Assembly (NCBI GenBank): GCA_027488255.1
Contig: JAIYBZ010000009.1
Location: 111,932-175,931, forward strand
Reading direction: 5' to 3'
From: Comamonadaceae bacterium
GTDB lineage: Bacteria > Pseudomonadota > Gammaproteobacteria > Burkholderiales > Burkholderiaceae_C
DNA length: 64,000 nt
In this document: in pieces, positions 29,059 through 39,077 of the stretch
Layout: each line of letters starts with the position of its first letter
Numbering within the stretch: the stretch's first letter is position 1
Program-made: the position numbers and the translations under genes
Notes under the pieces: model-generated
Seen by the model: only the letters and a program-made list of their open reading frames with translations
Told to the model about the DNA's origin: nothing
Databases searched by the model: none

Positions 29059-29790
29059 TTATGGCGCCTCGGCCTCAAAGTAATCAAAGCTCGCCGGGGG
29101 ATTTCCGTCGTGGATGTCGTTGATGCGCTTTTGCAAATACCCATCGCGAACAAAGTTGTAGGGGTCCAATGCCGCCGCCTTGATCGCATCGATGGTATTT
29201 AGCAAACCAGCACGGGTATCGAGAACGTCAGCAGCAGTCAAGACATTGCGGGTGGACGTGTCGTTGATGAATGCGGTGCCGTTGGCTTTTTGATCGAAGG
29301 GCATGGCCAAAGCATCGCGCAAAGTGGAAGGGCCGAAAATCGGCAATACCAAGTAGGGGCCGGGTTGGACCCCCCAATAACCCAAGGTTTGTCCCAAATC
29401 TTCCTTGTACTTTTTGAGTTGCATTTCGCTGGCCACATCCAGCACCCCCGCAAATCCAAACACGGTGTTCACACTGATGCGCATGAGCGTTTCAACCGTC
29501 GCCCTGCCCTTCAATTGCATGGCACTGTTGGCCATCGACCAGACATCGCCCAAATTGCCCAAAACGTTGTGAACACCCTTGCGCACAGGTGCCGGCAAAA
29601 CAGCCTCATACGCTTTGGCGGCGGGTTTGATCGCGGCATTGTCCAGGGCATCGTTGAAGTTGTAGACACTTCGGTTCATCGACTCCCAAGGGTCTCTGGC
29701 ATCGGCATTGGGCACAGTCGAGCAGCCCTGCAACAGCAGCAGCATGATGCCGGCGAAATACGAACCCCATCTGACCCGCCACAAGCTCAT
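29059..29790 (-). CDS. mlaA: Outer-membrane lipoprotein MlaA (VacJ)
   Basis: MlaA removes mislocalised phospholipids from the outer leaflet and passes them to MlaC. The 243-residue product has a lipoprotein signal (LLLLQGC) and the conserved DPWESMNRSVYNFNDALDN and the glycine-rich GYWGVQPGPYLVLPIFGPSTLRD region. In E. coli mlaA is unlinked; here it lies inside the mla operon, the usual betaproteobacterial order. It overlaps mlaD by 4 bases. Confidence 0.95.
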   Translation of the reverse strand: MSLWRVRWGSYFAGIMLLLLQGCSTVPNADARDPWESMNRSVYNFNDALDNAAIKPAAKAYEAVLPAPVRKGVHNVLGNLGDVWSMANSAMQLKGRATVETLMRISVNTVFGFAGVLDVASEMQLKKYKEDLGQTLGYWGVQPGPYLVLPIFGPSTLRDALAMPFDQKANGTAFINDTSTRNVLTAADVLDTRAGLLNTIDAIKAAALDPYNFVRDGYLQKRINDIHDGNPPASFDYFEAEAP

Positions 29791-30266
29791 GGTTTTTGGC
29801 CTTCAGCAGGTGCGTTTTCTGCGCGGTTGTAGAGAAATTGGCTGATCATGTTTTCCAAAATGACTGCCGATTGGGTTGAGCCAATCTTGTCGCCTTGGCG
29901 CAGGTTTTTCTCATCGGCGCCCGGCGAAATATCCAAGTACTGTTCGCCCAGCAAACCGCTGGTCAAAATTTTCAAAGAGCTGTCTTGCGGGAAAGCATGC
30001 TCAGGTTGCAAGGCCAAGGTGACTTTGGCCTGGAATGACTCTCCATCAAACTGGATCTTGTTGACGCGACCCACCACCACCCCAGCGCTCTTCACGGCGG
30101 CACCGGGCTTGAGTCCGCCGATGTTGTCGAATTTGGCGGTGACCTCGTAGTGGCTGCTGAAGTTCAGGGTCAAGAGGTTGGCCGACTTGAGGGCCAGAAA
30201 CAGGACTGCCAACGCGCCCAATACGACGAACAATCCGACCCACACATCATTTTTTGAACGTTGCAT
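29787..30266 (-). CDS. mlaD: MCE-domain subunit MlaD
   Basis: MlaD is the hexameric MCE protein of the Mla complex, anchored in the inner membrane. The 159-residue product has one N-terminal helix (about 9-29) and a single MCE domain starting YEVTAKFDNIGGLKPGAAV, with the ILTSGLLGEQYLDISPG strand. It lies 10 bases after mlaE. Confidence 0.95.
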   Translation of the reverse strand: MQRSKNDVWVGLFVVLGALAVLFLALKSANLLTLNFSSHYEVTAKFDNIGGLKPGAAVKSAGVVVGRVNKIQFDGESFQAKVTLALQPEHAFPQDSSLKILTSGLLGEQYLDISPGADEKNLRQGDKIGSTQSAVILENMISQFLYNRAENAPAEGQKP

Positions 30267-30276
30267 GACGCCCTCC

Positions 30277-31062
30277 TCAAATACTGAACATCATCGTCGT
30301 CAGGATGAAGTCCAGCCCCAACACTGACAAAGAAGAAACCACCACGCTGCGCGTGGTGGCGCTGGCCACCCCATCAGGAGTGGGCTTGGCCACATACCCT
30401 TGGAGCAAGGCAATGAAAGTCACGGCAATGGCGAAGACCACGCTTTTGATGATGCCGTTGCCCACATCTTTGAACACATCAACGCCGCCTTGCATTTGGC
30501 TCCAGAACGACCCTGCGTCCACCCCAATCAGCAAGACCCCAACACCATAACCGCCCAAAATACCCACCGCACTGAAGACCGCCGCCAACAAAGGCAAGGC
30601 GATGATGCCGCCCCAAAAACGGGGCGCCAAAATGCGTTGAATCGGATCGACCGCCATCATCTCAAGCGCCGTGAGCTGTTCACCCGCACGCATGAGACCA
30701 ATCTCTGCGGTGAGGGACGCGCCCGCCCGTCCTGCAAACAACAAGGCCGAGACGACGGGCCCCAATTCACGCACCAGACTGAGTGCCACCAACAAACCCA
30801 GCGCCTCGGCGGAACCATAACGCTGCAAGGTGTAGTAGCCCTGCAAGCTCAAAACAAAACCCACAAACAAACCGGACACGGCGATGATGGCCAACGAATA
30901 ATTGCCCAAGAAATGCACTTGGTCTCGCACCAAACCAAACCTTTTCAGGACCGCGCCCGACAAGCTGAATAATTTCCACAACAAGCGCGCGGCATAACCC
31001 CAGTCCGACAACACCTGCCGCGTGTAAGCACCTACAGTGCCCAGCCAATGGGTGGGGCTCAT
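30277..31062 (-). CDS. mlaE: Mla transporter permease MlaE
   Basis: MlaE is the permease of the phospholipid transporter. The 261-residue product has five to six hydrophobic segments and the coupling-helix motif ELGPVVSALLFAGRAGASLTAEIG, where EIG...MRAGEQL is the family signature. Its start overlaps the mlaF stop by 4 bases. Confidence 0.95.
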   Translation of the reverse strand: MSPTHWLGTVGAYTRQVLSDWGYAARLLWKLFSLSGAVLKRFGLVRDQVHFLGNYSLAIIAVSGLFVGFVLSLQGYYTLQRYGSAEALGLLVALSLVRELGPVVSALLFAGRAGASLTAEIGLMRAGEQLTALEMMAVDPIQRILAPRFWGGIIALPLLAAVFSAVGILGGYGVGVLLIGVDAGSFWSQMQGGVDVFKDVGNGIIKSVVFAIAVTFIALLQGYVAKPTPDGVASATTRSVVVSSLSVLGLDFILTTMMFSI

Positions 31063-31874
31063 GCCGGCCTCCGTTCGTAATCTTCCGCAACGGAGGGGGC
31101 AGGATAGTGAAAGGGCACCGGCCCGTCACTCAGACCGTGAACAAATTGGTGAATCAAGGGGTCTGAACTGTCTCGCAATTCGGCGGGGGTGCCTTGCGCT
31201 GCAACCCCTCCATTGGCCAGAATGACCACATGGTCTGCGATTTCAAACGTCTCGTTCACATCGTGTGAGACCACCACGCTGGTGATGCCCAAGCTGTCGT
31301 TCAAGCGTCGGATCAATCGCGCTGCAGTGCCGAGTGAAATCGGGTCGAGTCCGGCAAACGGCTCGTCATACATGATGAGGTCGGGGTCTAAGGCAATGGC
31401 GCGGGCCAATGCCACGCGCCGGCTCATGCCGCCCGAAATCTCGGAGGGCAACAAATCGCGTGCGCCGCGCAAACCCACGGCATCGAGCTTCATCAAGACG
31501 ATGTCTCGGATCAAGACTTCAGACAGTGCGGTGTGCTCACGCAGGGGAAAGGCCACGTTGTCGAAAACGCTCATGTCGGTGAACAAAGCGCCAAACTGAA
31601 ACAACATGCCCATGCGCCGGCGCGCCGCGTAAAGCGCATCTTGTTGCAGGGTGGTGACATCTTGGCCATCAAACAGCAATTGGCCTTGGCTGGCCCGAAT
31701 TTGACCGCCCATCAAGCGCAGCACCGTGGTTTTGCCACCGCCTGAAACGCCCATCAAAGCCGTGACTTGGCCACGCGGCACATTGAAGCTGAGGTGCTTC
31801 AAAATGACGCGATCACCGTACCCGAAGGTCAGGTCACGCAATTCGACGAGCGGTGGCAGTGAAGGGCTGTTCAT
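31059..31874 (-). CDS. mlaF: Mla transporter ATPase MlaF
   Basis: MlaF powers the Mla phospholipid transporter. The 271-residue product has Walker A GVSGGGKTT (42-50), signature LPSEISGGMSRRVALARA, Walker B IMYDEPFAGLDP and the switch VVSHDVNE. It is the first gene of the mlaFED-A-CB order. A strong hairpin lies 8 bases before its start (31882-31906), where a ribosome site would be. Confidence 0.96.
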   Translation of the reverse strand: MNSPSLPPLVELRDLTFGYGDRVILKHLSFNVPRGQVTALMGVSGGGKTTVLRLMGGQIRASQGQLLFDGQDVTTLQQDALYAARRRMGMLFQFGALFTDMSVFDNVAFPLREHTALSEVLIRDIVLMKLDAVGLRGARDLLPSEISGGMSRRVALARAIALDPDLIMYDEPFAGLDPISLGTAARLIRRLNDSLGITSVVVSHDVNETFEIADHVVILANGGVAAQGTPAELRDSSDPLIHQFVHGLSDGPVPFHYPAPSVAEDYERRPA

Positions 31875-31881
31875 GAAATGA

Positions 31882-31906
31882 CAAGAGCCGGAAAATCCGG
31901 CTCTTG
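31882..31906 (-). other. Hairpin between gltD and mlaF
   Basis: An 11-bp perfect stem (CAAGAGCCGGA / TCCGGCTCTTG) with a 3-base loop ends 7 bases before the mlaF ATG. The downstream minus-strand sequence is TGTCATTTC, not a proper T-tract, so it is either a weak gltBD terminator or a structure that masks the mlaF ribosome site. Confidence 0.65.
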
Positions 31907-31947
31907 AGAGGTGATGACACGCGGGTCAACAGACTGTAAACCTTGGT

Positions 31948-31975
31948 ATTCTAGGTATTTTACCCAGAAGGCCAA
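31948..31975 (-). promoter_or_regulatory. Possible sigma70 promoter for the mla operon
   Basis: On the minus strand TTGGCC and TAGAAT are 16 bases apart, 74 bases before the mlaF start and between gltD and the hairpin. Four of six and five of six bases match the consensus. No experimental support; a guess from position and hexamers. Confidence 0.35.
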
Positions 31976-31980
31976 TATTT

Positions 31981-33447
31981 TCAACGTGGCAAATCACTTT
32001 TGCCCATCAAAAATTCGTCCACAGCACGGGCGGCTTGACGGCCTTCACGAATGGCCCAGACGACCAAAGACTGGCCGCGGCGCATGTCACCCGCCGCAAA
32101 CACTTTGTCCACATTGGTGGCGTAGCCGCCGGTGAAATCGGTCGTGGCCTTGGCATTGCCGCGGGCATCTTTGGCCACACCAAAAGCTTCCAAGACCGTG
32201 GCCACAGGGTTCACAAAACCCATCGCCAACAAGACCAAATCGGCCTTGTATTCTTTCTCGGTGCCAGGCACCTCGACCATCTTGCCGTCTTTGAACTCCA
32301 CATGGACGGTCTTCAATCCGGTCACTTTGCCCTTTTCGCCCAAAAACTCTTTGGTTGAAATCGCAAATTCACGGGTGCAGCCTTCTTCGTGAGAAGAAGA
32401 GGTGCGCAACTTCATGGGCCAATAGGGCCATGTCAAAGGCCGATTTTCTTCTTTGGGTGGCTCGGGCATCACCTCGAACTGGGTCACGCTAATGGCACCG
32501 TGACGGTTAGACGTGCCCACGCAATCTGAGCCTGTGTCACCGCCGCCAATCACGATCACGTTTTTGCCATCGGCACGCAGCTGGCCCTTGAGCTTGTCGC
32601 CAGCGTTGACCTTGTTTTGCTGGGGCAAAAATTCCATCGCAAAGTGGATGCCGTCCAAATCACGGCCGGGTAACGGCAGGTCGCGTGACTGCTCAGAACC
32701 ACCGGTCAGCAAAACGGCATCGAAGTCTTTCTTGAGCTGTTCGGCGCTGATGGTTTCTTTCGCCCAGTTGGTGACTTTAGAGTCTTTCGGCCACTCTCCC
32801 ACCAAGGTGCTGGTGCGAATGGTCACGCCTTCGGCCTTCAACTGTTCGACGCGGCGATCAATGTGCGACTTTTCCATCTTGAAGTCAGGGATGCCGTAAC
32901 GCAGCAAGCCCCCCACACGGTCGTTCTTTTCGAACAAAGTCACGTCGTGTCCGACGCGGGCCAATTGCTGTGCAGCCGCCAGGCCGGCAGGCCCCGCGCC
33001 GATCACAGCGACTTTTTTCCCGGTCTTGATTTTGGCCGGACGCGGTGTCACCCAGCCCTCTTGCCAAGCGCGGTCGATGATGGCGTGCTCGATCGACTTG
33101 ATGCCCACTGGGTCGTTGTTCACGTTGACCACACAAGCTGCCTCGCAAGGTGCGGGGCAGATGCGCCCCGTGAACTCGGGGAAGTTGTTGGTCGAGTGCA
33201 GAACCTCGATGGCATTTTTCCAGTCGCCTTGGTACACCAAGTCGTTGAAGTCTGGAATGATGTTGTTGACAGGGCAGCCATTGTTGCAAAACGGCGTGCC
33301 GCAGTCCATGCAGCGGGCCGATTGCTTTTTGGATTGCTCTTCGGTCAAACCGACCACGAACTCGTTGTAATGCTTCAGGCGCTCGGTGACCGGCTTGTAG
33401 CCCTCTTCGATGCGCTCAAACTCCATGAAGCCAGTGATTTTTCCCAT
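31981..33447 (-). CDS. gltD: Glutamate synthase small subunit
   Basis: GltD passes electrons from NADPH to the large subunit for glutamate synthesis. The 488-residue product has N-terminal iron-sulfur cysteines ([19 protein letters not shown]), an FAD motif [19 protein letters not shown] and an NADPH motif [13 protein letters not shown], with a C-terminal FAD segment [15 protein letters not shown]. It is 30 bases after gltB. Confidence 0.97.
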   Translation of the reverse strand: MGKITGFMEFERIEEGYKPVTERLKHYNEFVVGLTEEQSKKQSARCMDCGTPFCNNGCPVNNIIPDFNDLVYQGDWKNAIEVLHSTNNFPEFTGRICPAPCEAACVVNVNNDPVGIKSIEHAIIDRAWQEGWVTPRPAKIKTGKKVAVIGAGPAGLAAAQQLARVGHDVTLFEKNDRVGGLLRYGIPDFKMEKSHIDRRVEQLKAEGVTIRTSTLVGEWPKDSKVTNWAKETISAEQLKKDFDAVLLTGGSEQSRDLPLPGRDLDGIHFAMEFLPQQNKVNAGDKLKGQLRADGKNVIVIGGGDTGSDCVGTSNRHGAISVTQFEVMPEPPKEENRPLTWPYWPMKLRTSSSHEEGCTREFAISTKEFLGEKGKVTGLKTVHVEFKDGKMVEVPGTEKEYKADLVLLAMGFVNPVATVLEAFGVAKDARGNAKATTDFTGGYATNVDKVFAAGDMRRGQSLVVWAIREGRQAARAVDEFLMGKSDLPR

Positions 33448-33477
33448 GATGTTCTTCCTTCAATCTTGACGTTCGGC

Positions 33478-36400
33478 TCAGGCCGCGACAGGCTTTTGGG
33501 CCTTGGCTGCTTTGCGGGCGTTGATTTCGCCAAGAGCGCGCTTGTATTCGTTGGGGAACACCTTGGCGAACTTGGTGCGCGCCGTGGCCCAGTTGTCGAG
33601 CAACTCACGCGCACGTTGGCTGCCTGTCCATTTGTGGTGGTCTTCCAACAATTTTTTCAATTGCGCTTCGTCGGCTTGGTCACGGTGCCAAATGTTTCGG
33701 TCGACTTGCGCCTCTTGCTCTGCCACCGTCAACACTTTTTCGATGCTGACCATGGCGGTGTTGCAACGCGAAGCAAATTCACCGTCCTCGTCGTAGACAT
33801 AGGCAACGCCTCCACTCATGCCAGCGCCGAAGTTGCGGCCGGTCTTGCCCAGCACCGCCACGGTGCCGCCGGTCATGTATTCGCAACCATGGTCGCCGGT
33901 GCCTTCGACCACCGCCGTGGCGCCCGACAAACGCACCGCAAAGCGCTCACCAGCGACGCCCGCAAAGAAGGCTTCACCGCTGGTCGCACCGTACATCACG
34001 GTGTTGCCCACGATGATGTTTTGCGACGCGACACCGCGGAACTCCAGGCTCGGGCGCACCACCACGCGACCGCCGGACAAACCTTTGCCGGTGTAGTCGT
34101 TGGCTTCGCCAATCAAATACAAGGTGATGCCTTTGGCCAAGAAAGCGCCAAACGATTGGCCGCCCGTGCCTTCCAATTGGATGCGCAGGGTGTCGTCAGG
34201 CAAGCCCTCGGGGTGCACCTTGGTCACGGCACCGGACAACATGGCCCCGACCGAACGGTTGACGTTGCGGGCGACTTCCATGAACTGCACTTTTTCGCCC
34301 TTGTCGATGGCCGCGCGGCTCTTGGCGATCAGCACATTGTCCAAAGCTTTTTCCAGGCCATGGTCTTGTGTGGCGACATGGCGCACATCCACATTGGCGG
34401 CCACTTGGGGCACCGCCAACAAGCGGCTGAAATCCAGTCCCTTGGCCTTCCAGTGTTCCACGCCCGCCTTCATGTCCAGCAGGTCGGCACGGCCCACCAA
34501 GTCGTCGAACTTGGCGATGCCCAGCTGGGCCATGATGTGGCGCACCTCTTCGGCAATGAAGAAGAAGTAGTTGACAACATGCTCAGGCTTGCCTGAGAAC
34601 TTCTTGCGCAGAGCCGGGTCTTGTGTGGCCACGCCCACTGGGCAGGTGTTCAGATGGCATTTGCGCATCATGATGCAGCCTTCGACCACCAGCGGTGCTG
34701 TGGCAAAACCAAACTCGTCTGCGCCCAGCAAGGCGCCAATGGCCACATCGCGACCGGTCTTCATTTGGCCGTCGGCCTGCACGCGGATGCGACCCCGCAA
34801 GCCATTCAGCACCAAGGTTTGCTGGGTTTCGGCCAAACCGATTTCCCATGGGCTACCGGCATGCTTGACCGACGACCAGGGTGAGGCGCCCGTGCCGCCG
34901 TCGTGGCCGGCGATCACCAAGTGGTCGCTCTTGCACTTGGCCACGCCTGCGGCGATCGTGCCCACGCCAATCTCAGACACCAACTTGACGCTGATGTCGC
35001 TGTGCGGCGCCACGTTTTTCAAGTCGTGAATGAGCTGTGCCAAGTCCTCGATCGAGTAAATGTCGTGGTGCGGCGGTGGCGAGATCAGTCCCACACCCGG
35101 CACCGAGTGACGCAACTTGCCGATGTAGTCAGAGACCTTGCCGCCGGGCAATTGACCGCCCTCACCGGGCTTGGCGCCTTGGGCCATCTTGATCTGAATT
35201 TGATCGGCGCTCGACAAGTACTCGGCGGTGACACCAAAGCGGCCCGAAGCCACTTGCTTGATGCGCGAACGCAAAGAGTCACCGGCGTTCAAGGGCATGT
35301 CGACTTCGACGTTTTCTGCGCCAATCACGCTCTTCAAAGAATCGCCTTGTTGGATCGGGATGCCTTTGAGTTCGTTGCGGTAACGGGCCGCGTCTTCGCC
35401 GCCTTCACCGGTGTTGCTCTTGCCGCCAATCCGGTTCATGGCCACGGCCAAAGTGGCATGCGCCTCGGTCGAAATAGAGCCGAGAGACATGGCGCCGGTG
35501 GCGAAGCGTTTGACGATTTCAGCAGCGGGCTCGACTTGGTCCAATGGAATGGCCTTGGACGGGTCGATCTTGAACTCAAACAAGCCACGCAAGGTCATGT
35601 GGCGCTTGCTTTGGTCGTTGATGATCTGCGCGTACTCTTTGTAGGTGCTGAAGTTGTTGGCACGTGTGGAGTGCTGCAACTTGGCGATGGCATCGGGCGT
35701 CCACATGTGCTCTTCGCCACGCGCACGCCAGGCGTATTCGCCACCCGCATCCAACATATTGGCCAACAGGGGGTCATCACCAAACGCGGCGGTGTGCATG
35801 CGAATGGCTTCTTCAGCAATTTCAAACACGCCGATACCACCGACGCGGCTGGCGGTTCCGGTGAAGTACTTGCTGATGGTCTCGCTGTTGATGCCGATGG
35901 CTTCAAACAACTGCGCCCCGCAGTAAGACATGTAGGTCGACACGCCCATCTTGGACATGATCTTGGAGAGACCCTTGCCAATCGCTTTGACGTAGTTGTA
36001 GATGGCTTTATCGGCGGACAGATCGCCGGGCAGCTCTTTGTGCAAAGCGGCCAAAGTTTCCATAGCCAAGTAGGGGTGCACGGCCTCTGCGCCATAGCCC
36101 GCCAAGACGGCAAAGTGGTGCACTTCGCGGGCGGTACCGGTCTCGACCACCAAACCCGCGGTGGTGCGCAAACCTTCGCTCACCAAGTGCTGGTGAATGG
36201 CGGACAGCGCCAGCAAAGCAGGCACGGCCACTTGCGTGGCGTTCACACCGCGGTCGCTGATGATCAGGATGTTATGGCCGCCCTTGATGGCATCCACCGC
36301 TTCCGCGCAAAGCGAAGCCAGTTTGGCCTCGACGCCTTCACGGCCCCACAGGGCGGGATAGGTGATGTCCAGCGTGGCGCTCTTGAACTTGCCTTTGGTG

Positions 36401-38169
36401 GCTTGTTCGATGTTGCGCAGTTTGGCCATGTCGGCAAAGTCGAGCACGGGCTGGCTGACTTCGAGGCGCATGGGCGGGTTGACTTGGTTGATGTCGAGCA
36501 AGTTGGGCTTGGGACCAATGAAAGACACCAAGGACATCACAATGGCTTCGCGAATCGGGTCGATCGGCGGGTTGGTCACCTGCGCGAACAACTGCTTGAA
36601 GTAGTTGTACAGCGGTTTGTTTTTGTCTGACAAAACAGCCAGCGGGCTGTCGTTGCCCATCGAGCCAATGGCTTCTTCACCCGCTTGGGCCATGGGGGCC
36701 AGCAAGAATTTGATGTCTTCTTGGGTGGTGCCAAAGGCTTGCTGCAAATCGAGCAAGGCCACGTCTGAGGACTTGGCCACAGGAGCTGCTGCGACATCGT
36801 CGAGCTTGATGCGCAGGTTTTCGATCCACTGCTTGTAAGGCTTGGCGCTGGCCAAACCGGCCTTCAACTCTTCGTCGTTGATCATGCGGCCTTGTTCAAG
36901 ATCGATCAGGAACATCTTGCCGGGTTGCAGGCGCCATTTGCGCACGATCTTGCTTTCGGGAATCGGCAGCACGCCGGTTTCCGAGCCCATGATCACCATG
37001 TCGTCGTCGGTGATGATGTAGCGCGAAGGACGCAGGCCGTTGCGGTCCAACGTGGCTCCAATCTGGCGGCCATCGGTGAAAACAATCGACGCGGGGCCAT
37101 CCCACGGCTCCAACATCGCGGCGTGGTATTCGTAAAACGCTTTGCGACGCTCGTCCATGGTGGTGTGCTGCTCCCAGGGCTCGGGAATCATCATCATCAC
37201 GGCTTGGCTGATGGGGTAGCCGGCCATCGTCAACAGTTCCAAACAGTTGTCGAAGGTGGCAGTGTCCGACTGTCCTGCAAAGCTGATGGGGTAAAGCTTT
37301 TGCAAATCGGCGGCCAACACGGGCGAGGACATCACGCCCTCACGCGCTTTCATCCAGTTGTAGTTGCCCTTGACGGTGTTGATCTCACCGTTGTGCGCCA
37401 CGTAGCGGTAAGGGTGAGCCAATGGCCATTCGGGGAAGGTGTTGGTCGAGAAACGCTGGTGCACCAAGCCCAAGGCTGACACGCAACGCTCGTCTTGCAA
37501 ATCCAAATAATAGGTGCCCACTTGGTCGGCCAACAGCAAACCCTTATAGACGGCGGTGCGGCTGGACATGCTGGGGATGTAGTACTCGTTGCTGTGCTTG
37601 AGCTGCAAGGCCTGAATCGCGGCGCTGGCGGTCTTGCGGATCACGTACAACTTGCGCTCCAAGGCGTCTTGCACGATCACATCGGCACCACGGCCAATGA
37701 AAATCTGGCGCATCACCGGCTCTTTTTCACGCACGGTGGGCGACATCGGCATCTCGCGGTTGACCGGCACATCGCGCCAGCCCAACACCACTTGGCCTTC
37801 GGCCTTCACGGCCCGCTCGAGTTCTTGCTCGCAAGCCATGCGCGAGGCGTGCTCTTTGGGCAAGAACACCATACCTACGCCGTACTCACCAAATGGCGGC
37901 AAAGCCACGCCTTGCTTGGCCATTTCGTCGCGGTACAAAGCGTCGGGCAACTGAATCAAGATACCGGCACCGTCGCCCATGAGCGCATCCGCACCCACGG
38001 CACCCCGGTGGTCCAGGTTTTCAAGAATCTTGAGTGCCTGCGTCACGATGGCGTGGGTTTTGTGACCCTTGATGTGGGCGACAAAGCCGACACCACAAGC
38101 ATCGTGTTCATGGGCCGGGTCGTACAGACCGGTGGATTGGAAATGTTCTTTTTCGGCTGCCGTGGTCAT
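33478..38169 (-). CDS. gltB: Glutamate synthase large subunit
   Basis: GltB makes glutamate from glutamine and 2-oxoglutarate. The 1563-residue product has a 24-residue propeptide before catalytic Cys25 (HDA/CGVGF), the amidotransferase domain, a central and an FMN-binding synthase domain, the 3Fe-4S cluster cysteines around CHLNTCPVG, and a C-terminal glycine-rich beta-helix ([13 protein letters not shown]). A good TTAGGAG precedes the ATG. Length is typical for the proteobacterial form. Confidence 0.97.
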   Translation of the reverse strand: MTTAAEKEHFQSTGLYDPAHEHDACGVGFVAHIKGHKTHAIVTQALKILENLDHRGAVGADALMGDGAGILIQLPDALYRDEMAKQGVALPPFGEYGVGMVFLPKEHASRMACEQELERAVKAEGQVVLGWRDVPVNREMPMSPTVREKEPVMRQIFIGRGADVIVQDALERKLYVIRKTASAAIQALQLKHSNEYYIPSMSSRTAVYKGLLLADQVGTYYLDLQDERCVSALGLVHQRFSTNTFPEWPLAHPYRYVAHNGEINTVKGNYNWMKAREGVMSSPVLAADLQKLYPISFAGQSDTATFDNCLELLTMAGYPISQAVMMMIPEPWEQHTTMDERRKAFYEYHAAMLEPWDGPASIVFTDGRQIGATLDRNGLRPSRYIITDDDMVIMGSETGVLPIPESKIVRKWRLQPGKMFLIDLEQGRMINDEELKAGLASAKPYKQWIENLRIKLDDVAAAPVAKSSDVALLDLQQAFGTTQEDIKFLLAPMAQAGEEAIGSMGNDSPLAVLSDKNKPLYNYFKQLFAQVTNPPIDPIREAIVMSLVSFIGPKPNLLDINQVNPPMRLEVSQPVLDFADMAKLRNIEQATKGKFKSATLDITYPALWGREGVEAKLASLCAEAVDAIKGGHNILIISDRGVNATQVAVPALLALSAIHQHLVSEGLRTTAGLVVETGTAREVHHFAVLAGYGAEAVHPYLAMETLAALHKELPGDLSADKAIYNYVKAIGKGLSKIMSKMGVSTYMSYCGAQLFEAIGINSETISKYFTGTASRVGGIGVFEIAEEAIRMHTAAFGDDPLLANMLDAGGEYAWRARGEEHMWTPDAIAKLQHSTRANNFSTYKEYAQIINDQSKRHMTLRGLFEFKIDPSKAIPLDQVEPAAEIVKRFATGAMSLGSISTEAHATLAVAMNRIGGKSNTGEGGEDAARYRNELKGIPIQQGDSLKSVIGAENVEVDMPLNAGDSLRSRIKQVASGRFGVTAEYLSSADQIQIKMAQGAKPGEGGQLPGGKVSDYIGKLRHSVPGVGLISPPPHHDIYSIEDLAQLIHDLKNVAPHSDISVKLVSEIGVGTIAAGVAKCKSDHLVIAGHDGGTGASPWSSVKHAGSPWEIGLAETQQTLVLNGLRGRIRVQADGQMKTGRDVAIGALLGADEFGFATAPLVVEGCIMMRKCHLNTCPVGVATQDPALRKKFSGKPEHVVNYFFFIAEEVRHIMAQLGIAKFDDLVGRADLLDMKAGVEHWKAKGLDFSRLLAVPQVAANVDVRHVATQDHGLEKALDNVLIAKSRAAIDKGEKVQFMEVARNVNRSVGAMLSGAVTKVHPEGLPDDTLRIQLEGTGGQSFGAFLAKGITLYLIGEANDYTGKGLSGGRVVVRPSLEFRGVASQNIIVGNTVMYGATSGEAFFAGVAGERFAVRLSGATAVVEGTGDHGCEYMTGGTVAVLGKTGRNFGAGMSGGVAYVYDEDGEFASRCNTAMVSIEKVLTVAEQEAQVDRNIWHRDQADEAQLKKLLEDHHKWTGSQRARELLDNWATARTKFAKVFPNEYKRALGEINARKAAKAQKPVAA

Positions 38170-38237
38170 GGCGCACTCCTAAGGGTTTTTACGCAGATCG
38201 AGGAGTGTAGTGCACAGCAGCAACCATGCCAAGCACA

Positions 38238-38260
38238 TTAATTGGGGTCAGATCCCAATT
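38238..38260 (+). repeat. Left inverted repeat of the RAYT element
   Basis: TTAATT-GGGGTCAGATCCC-AATT; its ends AATTGGG and CCCAATT can pair as a hairpin. It matches the reverse complement of 39037-39059 with one substitution. Confidence 0.8.
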
Positions 38261-38283
38261 TTCCACGCAATTTTCGCCGGTCA

Positions 38284-38306
38284 ATTTAATTGGGGACAGA
38301 TTAAAT
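38284..38306 (+). repeat. Degenerate palindrome inside the element
   Basis: ATTTAAT and ATTAAAT flank TGGGGACAG. It shares the AATTGGGG-ACAGAT pattern with the left repeat (GGGGTCAGAT), so it looks like a diverged second copy, 5 bases beyond the 3' end of the transposase gene. Confidence 0.6.
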
Positions 38307-38310
38307 CAAA

Positions 38311-39006
38311 TCAATCCAGCGTCTTTTTGCTGGGGCGACCCGCTTTGCTCGGCTCTAAACGGCGTGGGGTGTACTGCCGCAAATCGTCGACAAAGGCCTT
38401 CGAACCCAAGGCCCAGCCAGACAGTGCCCCGGCGGTGAGTTGCTCTTTTTGATTCGCAACCAGGCCATGAGCCACCAACTCGGCGTACGCCGCCTCGCGT
38501 GCAAACGGGGTGTTGCCCAATCCCCAAAACAGGGCGTGAGGCGTCACCAATTTGTCGCTGAACTGCCCAATACAGTGCCGGTGACTGGACCATTTGAAAT
38601 CTGCCGCTTGGCCCACCATCCCAGCCCGAACGGGGTTGAGGTCGATATAGATCATGCACGCCAAAAGATAGCGCTCACTTTCAATCAAATTGCTGCGGTA
38701 GCGCCCTTCCCACAAGGTTCCAGACCGTTTGTGTCGCAAATTGAAATACCGCACATAAGCCCGCCCCACGGCTTGCATCATTTTGGGCAGGCCATCGGCC
38801 GTCTCGGGTGTCGCCAGCAAATGGAAATGGTTGTCCATCAGCACATAGGCATGCAGGGCCACTTTGAAGTTTTGCGCGTACTCGTGCCACAGCGTACACA
38901 GGCGTTCGCGGTCAGCATCGTCGCGAACGATGGGCTGGCGGTCATTGCCCCGCTGGATCACGTGGTGAGGGAAGGCAGGAACAGTGAGGCGGGGCTGACG
39001 GGCCAT
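38311..39006 (-). CDS. REP-associated tyrosine transposase (RAYT, Y1 family)
   Basis: RAYT proteins are single-copy IS200/IS605-like HUH nucleases thought to spread REP palindromes. The 231-residue product has the HUH-type H60-F-H62 in LMDNHFHLLATP, the candidate catalytic tyrosine in YVRYFN (84-87), SGTLWEGRYRSNLIES and ACMIYIDLNPVRAGMV, all hallmark motifs. A C-terminal basic tail (GRPSKKTLD) follows. The gene appears intact. It is flanked by inverted repeats and transcribed as the neighbouring housekeeping genes. Confidence 0.9.
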   Translation of the reverse strand: MARQPRLTVPAFPHHVIQRGNDRQPIVRDDADRERLCTLWHEYAQNFKVALHAYVLMDNHFHLLATPETADGLPKMMQAVGRAYVRYFNLRHKRSGTLWEGRYRSNLIESERYLLACMIYIDLNPVRAGMVGQAADFKWSSHRHCIGQFSDKLVTPHALFWGLGNTPFAREAAYAELVAHGLVANQKEQLTAGALSGWALGSKAFVDDLRQYTPRRLEPSKAGRPSKKTLD

Positions 39007-39036
39007 GGGGTAATCTCCCTGAGATGGGAGAAGTTT

Positions 39037-39059
39037 AATTGGGATCTGACCCCGATTAA
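39037..39059 (-). repeat. Right inverted repeat of the RAYT element
   Basis: AATT-GGGATCTGACCCC-GATTAA; reverse complement of the left arm except for one base. It lies upstream of the transposase start. Confidence 0.8.
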
Positions 39060-39077
39060 ATGATTAACTAGTCTTGA

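Larger units (their letters stand above)
38238..39059. mobile_element. RAYT element bounded by inverted repeats
   Basis: A single Y1 transposase gene lies between two 23-base sequences that are reverse complements with one mismatch (38238-38260 and 39037-39059; core GGGGTCAGATCCC). Each arm is itself partly palindromic, with AATTGGG and CCCAATT ends. A third, related palindrome lies at 38284-38306. The unit sits between gltB and the methyltransferase gene. No target duplication is visible. Confidence 0.7.

Noticed and set aside
32863..36630. Two antisense open frames of over 570 codons across gltD and gltB
   Set aside because: Mirror frames of a conserved enzyme with biased third positions; no ribosome site or family resemblance.
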